Below, one piece after another: positions 11,158 to 23,041 of a stretch of 64,000 bases of DNA. The notes under the pieces are model-generated. The model was not told the DNA's origin, did not search any database, and saw only the letters and a program-made list of their open reading frames with translations. The position numbers were made by a program, and so were the translations under genes. Each line of letters opens with the position of its first letter. Position 1 is the first letter of the stretch. Source of the DNA: Acytostelium subglobosum LB1 (taxonomy: Eukaryota; Evosea; Eumycetozoa; Acytosteliales; Acytosteliaceae); NCBI RefSeq assembly GCF_000787575.1, contig NW_012236530.1:688734-752733 (forward strand), written 5' to 3'.

Positions 11158-13775
11158 ATGACAAACAAGACATTGGTTGCCTCTTTGGACCAAGATAAGA
11201 TTATCAAACATCTTGAGCATTGGATCAAGCATCAGATCAATGCTTTGACGATTCCAGTCATTGGTATCACTATAACTAATGCAGAGAAGACTCTTTATGC
11301 CAATATTATCCATCATGAACATCTTCTTACACCAGTGCCATCATTAACAAGATCATTGTTCAATGTTGCCTCTGTCAGCAAACTGTTCACCTACGTCGCT
11401 TTGTTACAACTCGTGGATAGTGGCAAGGTGAAGTTGGAGGACCCTGTCACCAAGCACATACCAAAGTTCGCACCAACCAATCCTGATGAGTGCCCAGCTG
11501 GCTCGCCACCTCTATATCCCAACATCACTCTGTTCAATCTGATCAGACATACCTCAGGCTTGATCCGTGAGCCAATTGAAGGCAACTACTTCAACCCAAT
11601 CCAATGTGACCTCAACAAGCTCGTCGAGTCCATGTGCACCAGCAAGCTTGTCAACAGTCCAGGCATCATCCACAAGTACTCAAATGCAGCGGTCGCGGTT
11701 GCTGTAAGTACCAATCCATTCATTCATTCATTCAATCGATCAATCACTCATACTGGGGCCATACATAGGGATACATTGTTCAAGTGGTCTCAGGCATGTC
11801 TTTCGAGGACTATGTAGAGAAGAACATATTGGATCCAATTGGAATGAGTCATTGTACTTTCCAGGACAAGTGGAACAACACTCGTTACAAGGATGAGGAC
11901 GAGATGAGATTGGCAGTTGGTCATATGTGGCGCTATTGGGATGAGTTTAGAAACACTAATGTCTTCTCTGAAGCACCACTGACTCGGTTTGGAATGTTCC
12001 CAGCTGGTGGACTGAAGTGTACGATCGAGGAGATATCTGCCTTCCTCCGTGTGTTCCTAAATGGTGGTGCACCATTGCTTAAGGATTCGACTTTCATCCA
12101 GATGGTCACGCCACAGCCTCTGGCCCAACCTACCTATGACCTGCGCAAGGACTATAATCACACTCAGAGTGATCTCACTCATGGTCTCGGCGTGGAGATC
12201 AGTCAGGTCTATGGACTGATGATGGCTCGCCATGGAGGTGCCATCAATGGATTTGCAAGCGAGTTCAGGACATTACCAGCACTCGGCATTGGCATCTACA
12301 CTGTCTGTACACTGGACTGCATCAACTCGGTCTCCAACCAGGTCGCAGAGTATGCAATACAGTTGATCCTCAACTATATGATTGAGCATGGTCAGCTTGG
12401 TGACTTGACCATTGACCTTGCTGCGCTGGCGGCAGCCACCGACCACTACCGCTCGCTAGCCAAGGCTGAGCATCTGCCTGTAATGCTGCGCAATCAGGTA
12501 CTTGGTGTGTACCACTTCAACAACTACAACAAGGACATGGATACTCATCGATTCAGGATCTACCAGGAGTACAACACCAAGACATACATTCGCTCTCACT
12601 TTATCAACAGTATCGACTGGATCCGTCCAAGTCATTGCTCGCAGATCTTCAAGAATGGCGTGATGATCATCAATGATCGTCTGTCCTTTGGTCAGCCATT
12701 GGAAGTCTCTACCTCAGCAGATGGCAAAGATACTGCTGTTGGAATGTTTGAGCGCCAGAAGGAGCTATCCGACAACAACCTATTCTTCCAACCATACATC
12801 CCATTGCCAGAGGTGACCAAGCCACCTGAACCAGCACCAAAGTTCCTTCAGGCACTCGTAGGACATTATGAGACCAAGGACCAGCTCGCACTTATTTTTG
12901 AAGAGGATGGATCATTGATGCTCTGCATCGAATGGTTGTTCATCTACACTCTCAACTTCCTCGAGAAGCGTGAAGCTGATCGCACGGTAGTGTTCAAGCT
13001 GAACAGGGACACGATGTACAATGATGAGAAGGTCATTTTCTTCTTGGATGCCAGTGAGCGACCGATCAGATTAGAGTTGGTTGGCATTCCATTCATATGG
13101 ACGAGGATTGGACCGGCACCAGGTGAGCGCCAACCAGGTGTGGGCACGATCGAGCTGGCACAGGAGATGTTGGAGATATCGTACACTGTACCATGCCCTC
13201 ATCCAGAGGTGCCTCTGAACGAGCACAACTTGGTCGACCTGTCTACCATCTCCCCGACCATCAAGATCGACTGCAAGTATGCCTCGACCGACAACTTCTT
13301 GTACATCCAGCTGTACAAGATACCAAAGGCGTTCCTCCACAGGAAGGCAGCAGAGTCGTTGTTGCAGGTACACAAATGGCTGCATAAATGGGGAGTTGGC
13401 CTGCTGATCTACGATGCATACAGGCCTTGGAATGTCACCTGGACCATGGCAGAGAGTGTGATACCCGAGTTCAGAGGCAAGTATGTTGCTGATCCAAACC
13501 TTGGCTCTGTGCACAACAGAGGAGGTGCAGTCGACCTCACACTCTATGAGTTGGATACTGGTGCGGCGATACCAATGCAGGGCGAGTACGACGAGTTGTC
13601 GATCAGATCACATCGATCATTCTTTGGAGGAACGACCAGACAGCGTTGGTTCAAGAAGTTGTTGACCGTTGCCATGATGAACTTTGGCTTCAGACCCTAT
13701 GAGAACGAATGGTGGCACTTTGACTACAAGGACAGCTTCCCAGTACTCAACATACCATTCGACAAGTTGATCTAA
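11158..13775 (+). CDS. Beta-lactamase-like serine hydrolase fused to VanX-type D-Ala-D-Ala dipeptidase
   Basis: Two exons (11158-11703 and 11769-13775) give 850 residues. Residues about 15-420 form a class C beta-lactamase/PBP-like domain: NVASVSKLFTY carries the SxxK nucleophile, HKYSNAAVAVAG the Tyr-x-Asn motif (built across the splice), and ARHGGAINGF a C-terminal HxG-type motif. Residues about 560-650 look like the beta-rich appendage common in these hydrolases. Residues about 665-845 are a VanX/DdpX dipeptidase: IKIDCKYASTDNF, YDAYRPWNV (the conserved Arg), GSVHNRGGAVDL (SxHxxGxAxD zinc motif) and ENEWWHFDY (catalytic Glu and zinc His). All key residues are present. No signal peptide is visible. 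The natural substrate is inferred to be peptidoglycan-derived peptides from food bacteria. Both halves are bacterial families, so bacterial ancestry is likely, although the gene now has an amoeba-type intron and host-like codon use. Confidence 0.9.
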
Positions 13776-13910
13776 TCCACAATGTGTATATCTCTTGGAT
13801 GTCTAAGAATAGGTTACAAACAATGAATGAAATGAATTCTTCTTTGCTTCAAAGATAAAGTATTGACTTGTTCATTGTATCATCGACGAACAGAGAGAGT
13901 GAGAGTAATA

Positions 13911-14308
13911 ATGAAGTTGTTTGGTAACTCAAAGATAGAGAATAAGGATGCACAAGATAGTACTTCTTCAAGCATACGAAGTAACATTGAGTTGATGAAT
14001 GGAAGACTGATACATTTACAAGAGAAGGTGGATGAGATGGGGACAAAGGCTAAACAGTTAGTAGAGGAGAACAAACAGAAAGGTAACAACATCCTACTCC
14101 AAGTAGTAGTAGTTCATTATCTTACTCATTTATTCGTTCATGTATTACTACAGAGGCATTGATATGTTTGAAACAACAAAGACTGTACCAAGAAGAGTAC
14201 GATAGAGTGAGGATGGCTATTAACAATGTTCATTCATTGTATCAAACAGGAGATGATGTTGTGTTACCAACTCAAGGCAAGGATAGTGTTGATGTTGTCT
14301 ATGACTAA
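13911..14308 (+). CDS. Short Snf7/ESCRT-III-like helical protein
   Basis: Exons 13911-14082 and 14154-14308 join to 108 residues. It begins MKLFGNSK and continues with a charged helical hairpin: LMNGRLIHLQEKVDEMGTKA, then NKQKEALICLKQQRLYQEEY. The N-K-x2-A-L-x2-LK-x2-xLY pattern is that of helices 1 and 2 of the Snf7/CHMP fold, which build ESCRT-III filaments on membranes. It is about half the usual 200-220 residues and lacks the later helices and an obvious MIM tail. It may be a minimal paralogue or regulator, or a coiled-coil protein that only resembles Snf7. It is read in the same direction as the next coiled-coil gene, 270 bases apart. Confidence 0.6.
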
Positions 14309-14578
14309 GAAGGCATTGACATGGATTCACACCCACTTGCGCACTACTCTTATCTAGTTGTGTTATTACCATTCTTGGTCAAACAGATCCATGGATGCAT
14401 CACCTATCCCTTCCCCAAACATGTTGGATGGAGGGGTATATATCCTTTCTTGGTCATTCAGATCTGAAGTGTATATCACTCACTCACTTTCATTCATTCG
14501 ACATGGAACATGATCCATTCCAATTGAGATAGAGATAGTTAGAGATAGAGAGATAGAGATAGAGATAGAGCTAGAGAC
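14309..14578. other. Spacer with GAGATA repeats
   Basis: Short spacer between two plus-strand genes. It ends in an imperfect (GAGATA)n tract at about 14527-14577 immediately before the ATG at 14579. The tract is probably in the 5' leader of the next gene. Confidence 0.45.
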
Positions 14579-15691
14579 ATGGACATTGCATGTTTGATTG
14601 ATGTTAGACAACATACTACGAGATTGACCGAACAATTACAAGAGAACCATGAATGTTTCCAGAAGAAAGTCAAGAAGACACATGCCTTGGAGGAGAAGAT
14701 AAAGGATTCAATTGCATCATTGTCAGCTTGGGACAACAAGATATACAATCTTCTTCAGTATGTAACGATTTCCAGTATTCATTCATTCTTAAAACTAATG
14801 TTTGGTATCTTTTAGAATTGGTAGTAACTCAGATATTGAGATACAAAGATTGGCATTGGTACAAGATAATTACTGGAGACATTTGAAGGGAGGAGAGTAC
14901 ATGAAGAATGAGTTGACAAACAAGATCCAGAACATTAGTGAGGACAAGGAACAATTAAGACAAGAGTATATTCAATCTGCTACAGAGTTCAATAAGTGGC
15001 AATTGGAATATGGCAATATACATACTATCAAGCATGTGACAATCAAAGATGAAATGGAGTTGGACCATCTCAAGCTACAATACTACCAGAACCTATCAAT
15101 ACAGAATGAGAAGAGGTCCTCACAAGACAAGACCAAAAAAGTTGAAGAAGATATATCAGAGTTGACTCAGAGCATCAGAGGTATGTTGTAAACTATGAAG
15201 AAAACTCAATATTTATTCTAACATGTACAATGTCAATGATCCAGAGAAGGAACTTACAATCTCAAACTTGGAGAATCAAATTGAGGACATGACAAAGGAG
15301 ATTGATGAGTTGAATTCCAAGATCAATCACAACACGTATGTATCTGGAAATGTTTTCTGAATGATTGATTGATAGATTGATTGTTACTGACATGATTATT
15401 GTAATCAGAAGGAAACAAGATCTTAATACTACTACCACAACAACAGGTGGTTCACTACCAAAGAAGAACACTCTCTTTGGAGGTGCTCATCATACTTTGT
15501 CAACTTCAAAGAATCAATCCCATAGTGTTCCAAAGACTCAACAGAGCAACAAGTCAAGTGTACAAGGTAACTTCCTGTTGGGGACTCACAACCATGGACC
15601 ATCGGTGACCACCAACAATACCAACCTGATCTCAATCCCCTCCAATGCACTCAGACCAAACAATCTGAGTCTCAAACAGTCAAAGAAATAG
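14579..15691 (+). CDS. Coiled-coil protein of unknown function
   Basis: Four exons (14579-14757, 14816-15180, 15245-15335, 15409-15691) give 305 residues. Residues 1 to about 215 are almost wholly heptad-like and highly charged (LTEQLQENHECFQKKVKKTH; NKIQNISEDKEQLRQEY; QIEDMTKEIDELNSKI). The C-terminal 90 residues are a Thr/Ser/Asn/Gln-rich tail starting with DLNTTTTTTGGSLPKK. No enzyme motif or membrane segment is seen. A cytoskeletal, centrosomal or tethering role would fit such a layout but is not shown. I do not recognise a family. Confidence 0.75.
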
Positions 15692-15833
15692 TAGTTGTAG
15701 TAGTAGGAGTAGCCGTAAAGACGACAAATAACTTATTAATATATTAGAGGTACAAGGAGCATGCGTGCAAGCTACATTTACAAACAATACAATGAATGAC
15801 CAGCCAGACGGGTTTGTACATCCGTCCGGACGG

Positions 15834-18069
15834 TTAGGTAGAGCTCTCAAAGATGGAGGGTCCATACTCGATCAGCTTCCTTGTGATTTCGTTGACAAGG
15901 TTCAACTTGAGGATGCCCTCATTGGTCTCGTGCATCGGTCGCAGCATGGCAGGTCCAAACACAATGGCCAGATTGGAGAAGTTCATCATGTTATACTTTG
16001 AATTCTCCACGCGTCCAATATTATGGAAGAAAGGTAGTAGCAGCTGCAGTAGCTTCTGGTTCTGTCTTGGCAACGCCTTAACCAATGTTGATATCTGCTT
16101 CAATGTTGTGTTCTGTGCTGCCAGTGCCAAGAATGCATCGTATTTATCTGTTTCGAATTGATCAAGATTGATTGTTGATGTTAGTACGCACATATGGATG
16201 GCCATCAGCCGTCAATGTTCGTCCAACATACCAAATGTCAAGATAGGCTCTGGCAACTCTCTAAAGAACAACTTGAATACTCCGGCCAGTGAGTGGATGT
16301 TGTTTGGCTCGTATTTGAGTGGCTGACCGGCGTTCATGTGTTGTTTGTACATCTTAATCTCGAGTGATGATCCACACACTCGGAACAGTCCCTCTTCCTT
16401 CAGACCATGCTGCTCAAAGAAGTTGACAAAGTCGTACAACACCGATGGTAGTCCATCCTTGCACAACTCTGGTTTAGTCTCAAAGTATGCCAAGCTCTGT
16501 CCAAACAATGTTGATGCTTGTTGTGCTTGATGCTCCTGTTGATGGATGTGCGTGTTAGTTAGTTTGGTTGATTGATCGATCGTAGGGCGAGGATAAGGGA
16601 TACGTACGAGAGTATAGACATATTTCAAACGAATGGAGACGTCTCCAGTGACTGTGTTGTTCTTTGCCTTTGGAATGAGTGGAAGGTATAGCTGTACATC
16701 TTGTCCAGGTTGGAGTGCTGTCAATGGGATAACCACCTTGCCCATGAAGTCTGCTGCCGTGAACTTATCCTCATCCCATACAAGTAGATAGAAGTATCCA
16801 TCATTCTTTGTAATGTCACTACAATATTGTAATGTAAGTCGTCAGCTGACTGTGATTGGTGAGCGTACCTGACATGTCCAAGCGAGATACTTACAATGCA
16901 AATGGTTCGTTCCATGTTGGATTCAGGGTCTTGTAGATGGTTGGCGTGCGAGATTGTTGTCTCTCGATACGGGTGATGGCGAATGGATCGGCAAAGCCAT
17001 TGAGGTCTTTCTTGGCAAGGTCACGTCCTTTGATGATCGATCCTGACAGTGTGCCATTGACAGCCTTCTTGGATTCCTTACAAACATCGATACACTTCCT
17101 AATTGCCTGTACCCATTGATCACACTCTGATGCTGACTTGGCACAGAACAAGTAATGTCCATTATGGGGTGTCTGCAATTCGAAGCCATTATTATTGCTC
17201 TTTGACACTGATACTGCGCAGTCGTCCAAACATATTGCACCCTTGACCTCCTACATCATGTTTGATTATTTGATTGATTGAGTGAGTGATTGAGTTAGTG
17301 GTTGTGGGCATTTGGAATGGTTCCAGATGTTGATTGATTGATGGATTCCATCGCGATGGTCCATGATTGATTGAATGATTGAGTGAATGATAATATGGTT
17401 CCAAAAGTTTGTTTGAGTGATGGAATGGTTCCAATGATATCTCCACGCGTCCAACCAATCAACCGAATAGAGACACCTACCTTTGATAGTGTATAGTAAT
17501 AGAGTATTCTGTTGTACTTGATGAAACAGAATCTCTCCTTCTTGGTCAACTTTTGTTTCTTCTTTATCTTGTCCAGTACACCTTGATGATTGTTATCCCT
17601 GATGAACTCATCCGTGATGAATGCTCTTGACATCACTTTGTTACCCTCTCTCTCCAAGAACTTTGCAACACTCATCGATCTCGCAATCTTTGGTGTTGCG
17701 CCAATGATCTGCAAAAGGTTCTGCAACTCTGCCGATGAATGTGATGTAATATTAACATTATGTAACTCTATATTATTCAACTCCTTCTTGATCTATTGTA
17801 TTGGGGATGATGTAAGTATTAATGGACATGTCACATCAACTCATTCAATCATTCAAACTTACATCTTGTGTCAACTTTTGCAACTTCTTCTGTGTCACCT
17901 GGATGATGAATGAGGTTGTCTGATCGTATGTGACTTGGAGGTCGAGTACCTTCTTGATCTTTGTTCCAACGACCTTGCGTGCCTTTTGTACATCACGTAT
18001 CGATACCACCTGTAATGACAGATGACTGTTGAACAAAGGTGTCATGTTTGAGTATTCTGTTGGCTCCAT
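15834..18069 (-). CDS. PH-C2-RhoGAP protein
   Basis: Six exons on the minus strand (17863-18069, 17481-17792, 16895-17250, 16608-16818, 16232-16535, 15834-16147) give 567 residues. Residues 1-100 form a helical N-terminus (KARKVVGTKIKKVLDLQVTY), perhaps BAR-like. Residues about 115-235 are a PH domain (KKERFCFIKYNRILYYYTLS, ending ECDQWVQAIRKC). Residues about 240-345 are a C2 domain (GRDLAKKDLNGFADPFAI, TLNPTWNEPFAF, YFYLLVWDEDKF). Residues about 375-567 are a RhoGAP domain with the arginine finger in EEGLFRVCGSS and with LFFRELPEPILTFG. It should stimulate GTP hydrolysis on a Rac/Rho GTPase at membranes, with C2 and PH giving lipid or calcium control. All six junctions keep frame. Two introns carry the TGGAA(C/T)CATTCCA motif. 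Confidence 0.9.
17313..17325 (-). repeat. Intronic 13-bp quasi-palindrome, copy 1
   Basis: TGGAACCATTCCA read in the direction of the RhoGAP gene, inside the intron between exons 2 and 3. Confidence 0.6.
17421..17433 (-). repeat. Intronic 13-bp quasi-palindrome, copy 2
   Basis: A second exact TGGAACCATTCCA in the same RhoGAP intron, with partial copies between the two (for example near 17341 and 17394). Confidence 0.6.
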
Positions 18070-18866
18070 GTTTGTTACACTTTAAATGTAATAATAATAA
18101 TACAATACAATTGTTGAATGAATGATTGAATGAGTGATTGTCATGACATGCACACCACCAATCAGCCCTTCATCCCCTCTTCCAAACAACCACAACACCA
18201 ACACTACTCCGAAACAAACTATCTCTGGCGAGTGAAACAGGATTAGCCCCTTCAAATTATTTGAAAGGTTGAAAAAATCTCTCTTTTTGAGAGTTGTTTT
18301 GATTAAACAGCCATCTTGTCTTGATGATCGGTTAGTGGACTATTATTTGTATGTATTATAACTTTCTTACAAATAAGTATAATAAATATATATATATATT
18401 TTGTATTTATTGATATGTCCAACAAACTTAAAAGATATCAATATCTATATTATATTACACAAATAAGTTATATATACCCGAGTTATTTGGTGTTTCATCA
18501 CTCGTCACTCATCACTCAACATGTCCCAACAACTTAACAGTTGTATAATGGACAAACTTGATGATTGAAGTATGGATGCTTGTTGGGAACACTCAAACAT
18601 CCATCCACCACACACACCACCTTAACTTTGTTGTGATGATACCAATTTTCCCACTTTGAAAGTGAAGGGGGACAAACAATCAACACACATAATCATCAAG
18701 AAGTAGTAATAGTAGTATAACTCCTCTATTCATTCAATAACTTAAACATAAACATAGAGATACTATCATCACTACACAATATAGTAAATATATAGTATTG
18801 TATATATATTGTTCAAAACAAAATAGACAGAAGATAATATAAGACAAGATAAGACAATAACAAGAT
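18070..18866. other. Divergent AT-rich intergenic region with two hairpins
   Basis: About 800 bases between the 5' ends of the RhoGAP and WIPI genes. It has a 15-base palindrome (TTCAAATTATTTGAA) near 18257-18271, followed within 30 bases by a CTCTC/GAGAG stem-loop, TATATATATA near 18390, and AT runs before 18867. It presumably holds two promoters. No coding frame is convincing. Confidence 0.5.
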
Positions 18867-20150
18867 ATGTTTGCAGGTGGAAAGCATAGGAGTGGAGTGC
18901 TGTTTGTCAACTTCAATCAAGACTTTACTTGTGTAGCTGTAGGCACTCCAGAGGGTTTCAAGATATTCAACTCTGAACCTTATAATCTATGCTTTAGTCA
19001 ATGTATGTGTCATTGGTTCATGTTTGATTGAATGATTGATTGATTGATTGATTGATTGAATGAATGATCTAACTGTTTGTGTATAGCTAGTGGAGGTGTA
19101 GGCCTTATCGAGATGCTCTTCTCCACCAGTTTGGTGGCATTGGTTGGATCAGGCGAAGGTGGATCATCTCAGAGACGACTGCTGATAAAGAACATCAAGA
19201 CCAATCAAACAATATGCGACTTAAACTTTGTTACTGCCATACTCAATGTAAAGATAAATAGGACCAGGTATGTTTGTAATGTACATCGATCAATCAAGAT
19301 CATGATCAATCAATCTAACAATCGTACACCTTGTAGATTGGTCGTTGTAATGGAGACAAAGATACATATATACGATATAAACAATATGAAGTTGTTAGAG
19401 ACGAGAGATGTGGACCCTAATCCAAGAGGTCTATGCGCTCTATCACCATCACAGACCAATTTCATGGTCTATCCAGCGTCACAGAACAAGGGAAACATAT
19501 TGATAATGGACCTGCTCACATTGGAGACTGTCAATCTGATCCAGGCTCACAACAGTCAGATATCACAATTGGTACTCAATCAGAGTGGAACGATGTTGGC
19601 CACTGCCTCGGAGAAGGGCACCGTCATCAAAGTCTACTCATTGCCCAATGCCAACAAATCGATATCATTTAGACGTGGAACCTATTCCGCCGTTATTCAC
19701 TCCATCACATTCAGTCATGATTCAAAGTATCTTTGTGTCAGCAGTGACAATGGAACCATTCATATATTCAAGATTGACTTTAGTTCCGCGTAAGTCATCC
19801 GTTCACTCACTCAATTAATCATACTTGGAACCATTCCACTTACTCAATCAATCAATCAATCATTATATTTTAGGTCTGGAACAAACTCTGGCGTCACTTC
19901 TTATTTGCCTGAGATGTTGAGCCAGGTATGGGAGCCATCGAGGGACTTTGCGCATGTAAAGATACAACCAGGAATACCAAGCCTATGCGCGCTGAGTCAG
20001 GACAACAAGACTGCTATGGTGCTAATGGCTGATGGACTCTATCTCCAATATCAATTCGATGAGAATGTTGGAGGAGAGCTCAAACTCAGCAAAGAGTTCT
20101 CATTGTTGATGGAGCCACAAGTCGACGAGGTGTCTGCCAAGATGTTGTAG
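18867..20150 (+). CDS. WIPI/PROPPIN autophagy protein (WDR45/WDR45B type)
   Basis: Four exons (18867-19002, 19087-19267, 19337-19789, 19874-20150) give 348 residues. The seven-bladed propeller is recognisable: FVNFNQDFTCVAVGTPEGFK (blade 1), GGVGLIEMLFSTSLVALVG (blade 2), RLVVVMETKIHIYDINNMKL (blade 3), NPRGLCALSPS (blade 4), TMLATASEKGTVIKVYS (blade 5) and YLCVSSDNGTIHIFK (blade 6). The FRRG motif in ISFRRGTYSA is the two-arginine site that binds PI3P and PI(3,5)P2. The blade 2-3 sequences match WIPI3/WIPI4 better than Atg18/WIPI1. It should act on phagophore membranes with ATG2 and in endolysosomal traffic. It ends 50 bases from the convergent TFIIIC-like gene. Confidence 0.9.
19826..19838 (+). 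repeat. Intronic 13-bp quasi-palindrome, copy 3
   Basis: TGGAACCATTCCA in the last intron of the WIPI gene (19790-19873), in the sense orientation and identical to the RhoGAP copies. Confidence 0.6.
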
Positions 20151-20199
20151 TAGTGGTCGACCAGGCAGGCACGTGGACCGTTCAATCAATCATATATGA

Positions 20200-23041
20200 T
20201 CATGGATTTATTGCTGTAGCAGTGCTATCGAATGGCGACTTTCTAATGTAGGTACAGCCGCAATATAAACAGGACGGTCGTTGGTTGTCCACCTCTTTCT
20301 GCGTCAACAAGTTCATGAAGTTGAATGTCTTGAATATGTTTGATGTGGTCGCATCGTTGGCGGCGATCACTGATGTCGCCTCCCTCTTGAATATCAATGA
20401 CTTCATCAAACACATATCACAATGGAACAGGATGTGAGTGTTCAACAACAGCTTGGTCCTCTGGCATCTTGACAATGCGCATCCATTACCACATTGTTCA
20501 GGCTCACCAGATCCACTCGACAATGGTTTGTTGGCAACGTCTATCATTGTTGTTGTTGTTAGTGTCGGTCATGGACAGTGATTGAGTGAGTGAGCGAGGG
20601 CTACTTACCTGCTTGACAATAGACACATTGCTCACGGTGTGGCAGACTCTTTGGATCTGGTATTGGTTCATTCAGGAGTGCGTACACTTGTTTGGCAGTG
20701 GACAACTGTGTATCCTTGTCACTGATCACATTCTCATGATTGATCTCCAGTAGCCAATCACACATCAATAGTAATGATGTACGTTCATGATCCAGTAGTG
20801 CTATTGATTGATCGATTGAGTGAGTGAATGATTGAGTGTGTGGATGATGTCAATCAACTTACGATATTGTTTGCGGTTTGTCAAGAAGTTGGATAATATC
20901 TTGACGGTGTAGACCATGTCAATCTTGGACATGAATAGTTTGCAAAGGTTGGTCCACTGATCGATCAATCTCTTTGGATATAATGTCTTGATTGAGTTGT
21001 ACGTGTATATGAATAGGATGTAGAGGTGGTAGTAATCATTTAGACTGTTGTTCTTCTTATTCTGTAGACGATCCAACTCGGCAATAATAGTGTCCAATAC
21101 TTCCACCAACTGATGTTCATTCAAACATTGTTGGTACACCAGTACATCCCATATCTTTGACAGGCTGTCCTTGTTTTGATTGTATCCTGCAATGTAATTC
21201 GTTGGATGGATGGATGGAGGTAGGTGTAAGTCATTCATTCATTCATTCATTCAATCGATCGATCAATCCAAGTAATTACTCTTGATGAAACTGAGTAGAT
21301 AGTTGTCAAAGTCCAAGGTATGATAAATCTTGATGGCTGATGATAGGTTATGTACCTTGAACATTGCCTTGACACCTGGTACACTATGATCATGGACATG
21401 GATGACAATGGTTAGTATGAGTGGAGTGATTGAGTGGAAGTGGAATGATTCCATCATCCATTTTTGAATGATTGATCGTGATCGATAGTTACTTCTCTCC
21501 AACGATTAGGAACATTCCATTGGGAGATGGAAGTGCATGGAAGTAGTTCTCTGACTTCTCTTGTGGGTCATAGGGTAGACCAATTCTCTCCACATTTAGA
21601 TCCTTAATGTCTAATGATTTCCAATAGCGTTCAGTTGTTGTGAACTTGTATAATGTTGCATCGGCACATGATGTATAGAATTGGTTGGACGTGAGGAAGA
21701 ATGCGCCAGTGATGTTGCCAACCTGTCCAAATGATAGCAATGGTGACAACAACTTCTTCATTGGTTGATATAAATGGAATCCAATACCCTTGCCAATGAC
21801 CAATATGCTCTCTTGTATATCCTACAATATATAAGTTTGATTAGTACTCAATTGATCAATAACTGAATCACTCGATCAATCAAACATACATGTGATTTGG
21901 ACCAATCCAGGAAAGTGATTGGTGAGTCATCTTGTTCGAGGACTTGTGCCAGTTGTTCGATGTTGCCATCTTGGTCAAATGTGTGAATGTAGACTGCTCC
22001 GCGACTGGTGGCAACAGCTAGTACAGGTCGATTGTTGATCATATATGGTGCCCATTGAAGTTGTTGTATCCATCCACGTCCTGGACGATATGTTCCAAAG
22101 TGTTTGAACATTGATTTGATGTCTGAGCTGTTGGACTCGAGATTGAAGGACCAAAGAGTCAGCTTGCGCTTGCTGCCCAATGCCAGTAATGAAGTGCGTT
22201 GCAATACAGCACCATTGACCACGGTCTCGAATGAAGGTGACCAATCCAAACACAACGTATCCATCAGCTCTGATTGTCTCACATGATTGTCATTGACATC
22301 AAGTGATCGATTGATTATGACATATTGCCTGTGATTGATTGATTGATTGATTGAGTGATTGAGTGAGTGATGGATGATTCCAGATGAGGGCAATGTACCA
22401 CAACTTACTCCTTCCATTGATAGCTATCACCATCGTCATCGGGTTGCTTGAAGTCGTTCTTCTCAAAGTGCTCAAAGAGGTAGTCGGAGAAGACGGCGAC
22501 GCTTTGCCAGTCGGGTTTGAAGGTGTTGAGTGCAAGGTTGGGCGGGGCAAAGATGTGCACGTGAAAGTCATTGGTGCACGCTGCAATGAGTGGTCGTCCA
22601 CCATTGATCAACGGTGAGAATCTAGCCTGTCTAAAGTGTGGACTACTTGACAATGTATCCTGTCTAACGTACATCACTCCCTTATTCAAGTTGTAACTAC
22701 TTCTCAATGGCGGCATATCCAACATACTATATTGATGTATTCCAGTGCCATCCAAAGGACTCTATATAACGTATCAAAAGGGTGTTGGATGTTAGTGAAT
22801 GACTGGCGACCATTCATTCATTCATTCGACCGATCAATCAAACATACAAAGATCATAATAGATTGTGAAAGAGTGATTAAGAACTGATCACTGTCAGACT
22901 GATCGACACATGATGATCCTATGTATGTACTCTTGAGTTGTCTCAATGTTGGATTGAACTGCTTCATAATGTATCTCAACTTTGTTATACTATGTACTAA
23001 TAACACAAATGCAACTTCATCATTCGTCTTCCCTCCATTTT
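20200..23041 (-). CDS. Probable TFIIIC 90 kDa-like (GTF3C4) subunit
   Basis: Minus-strand exons that fit are about 22848-23041, 22409-22761, 21890-22328, 21493-21821, 21280-21383, 20863-21186, 20609-20800 and 20200-20540. The first two-thirds read as a WD-like propeller (ARFSPLINGGRPLIAACTND; LDWSPSFETVVNG; QLQWAPYMINNRPVLAVATS), as in the N-terminal domain of the TFIIIC delta subunit. A helical middle follows. The C-terminus has zinc-binding clusters (HREQCVYCQAG, then HILFHCDMC, then RPSCLYCGCTYI), like the TFIIIC zinc domain. TFIIIC recruits TFIIIB to tRNA and 5S genes. The 5' end is unresolved: the first clear exon has no in-frame ATG before its conserved part, so a short upstream exon is probably missing. 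Another propeller plus zinc-finger protein remains possible. Confidence 0.6.
21441..21453 (-). repeat. Intronic quasi-palindrome, copy 4
   Basis: TGGAATCATTCCA read in the direction of the TFIIIC-like gene, in the intron between 21383 and 21493. A near copy (TGGAATCATCCA) lies at 22371-22382 in another intron of the same gene. Confidence 0.55.

Noticed and set aside
11158-13775. Beta-lactamase/VanX gene as bacterial contamination
   Set aside because: It contains a normal amoeba intron whose removal is needed to build the YxN motif, and it sits between ordinary host genes with host-like codons.
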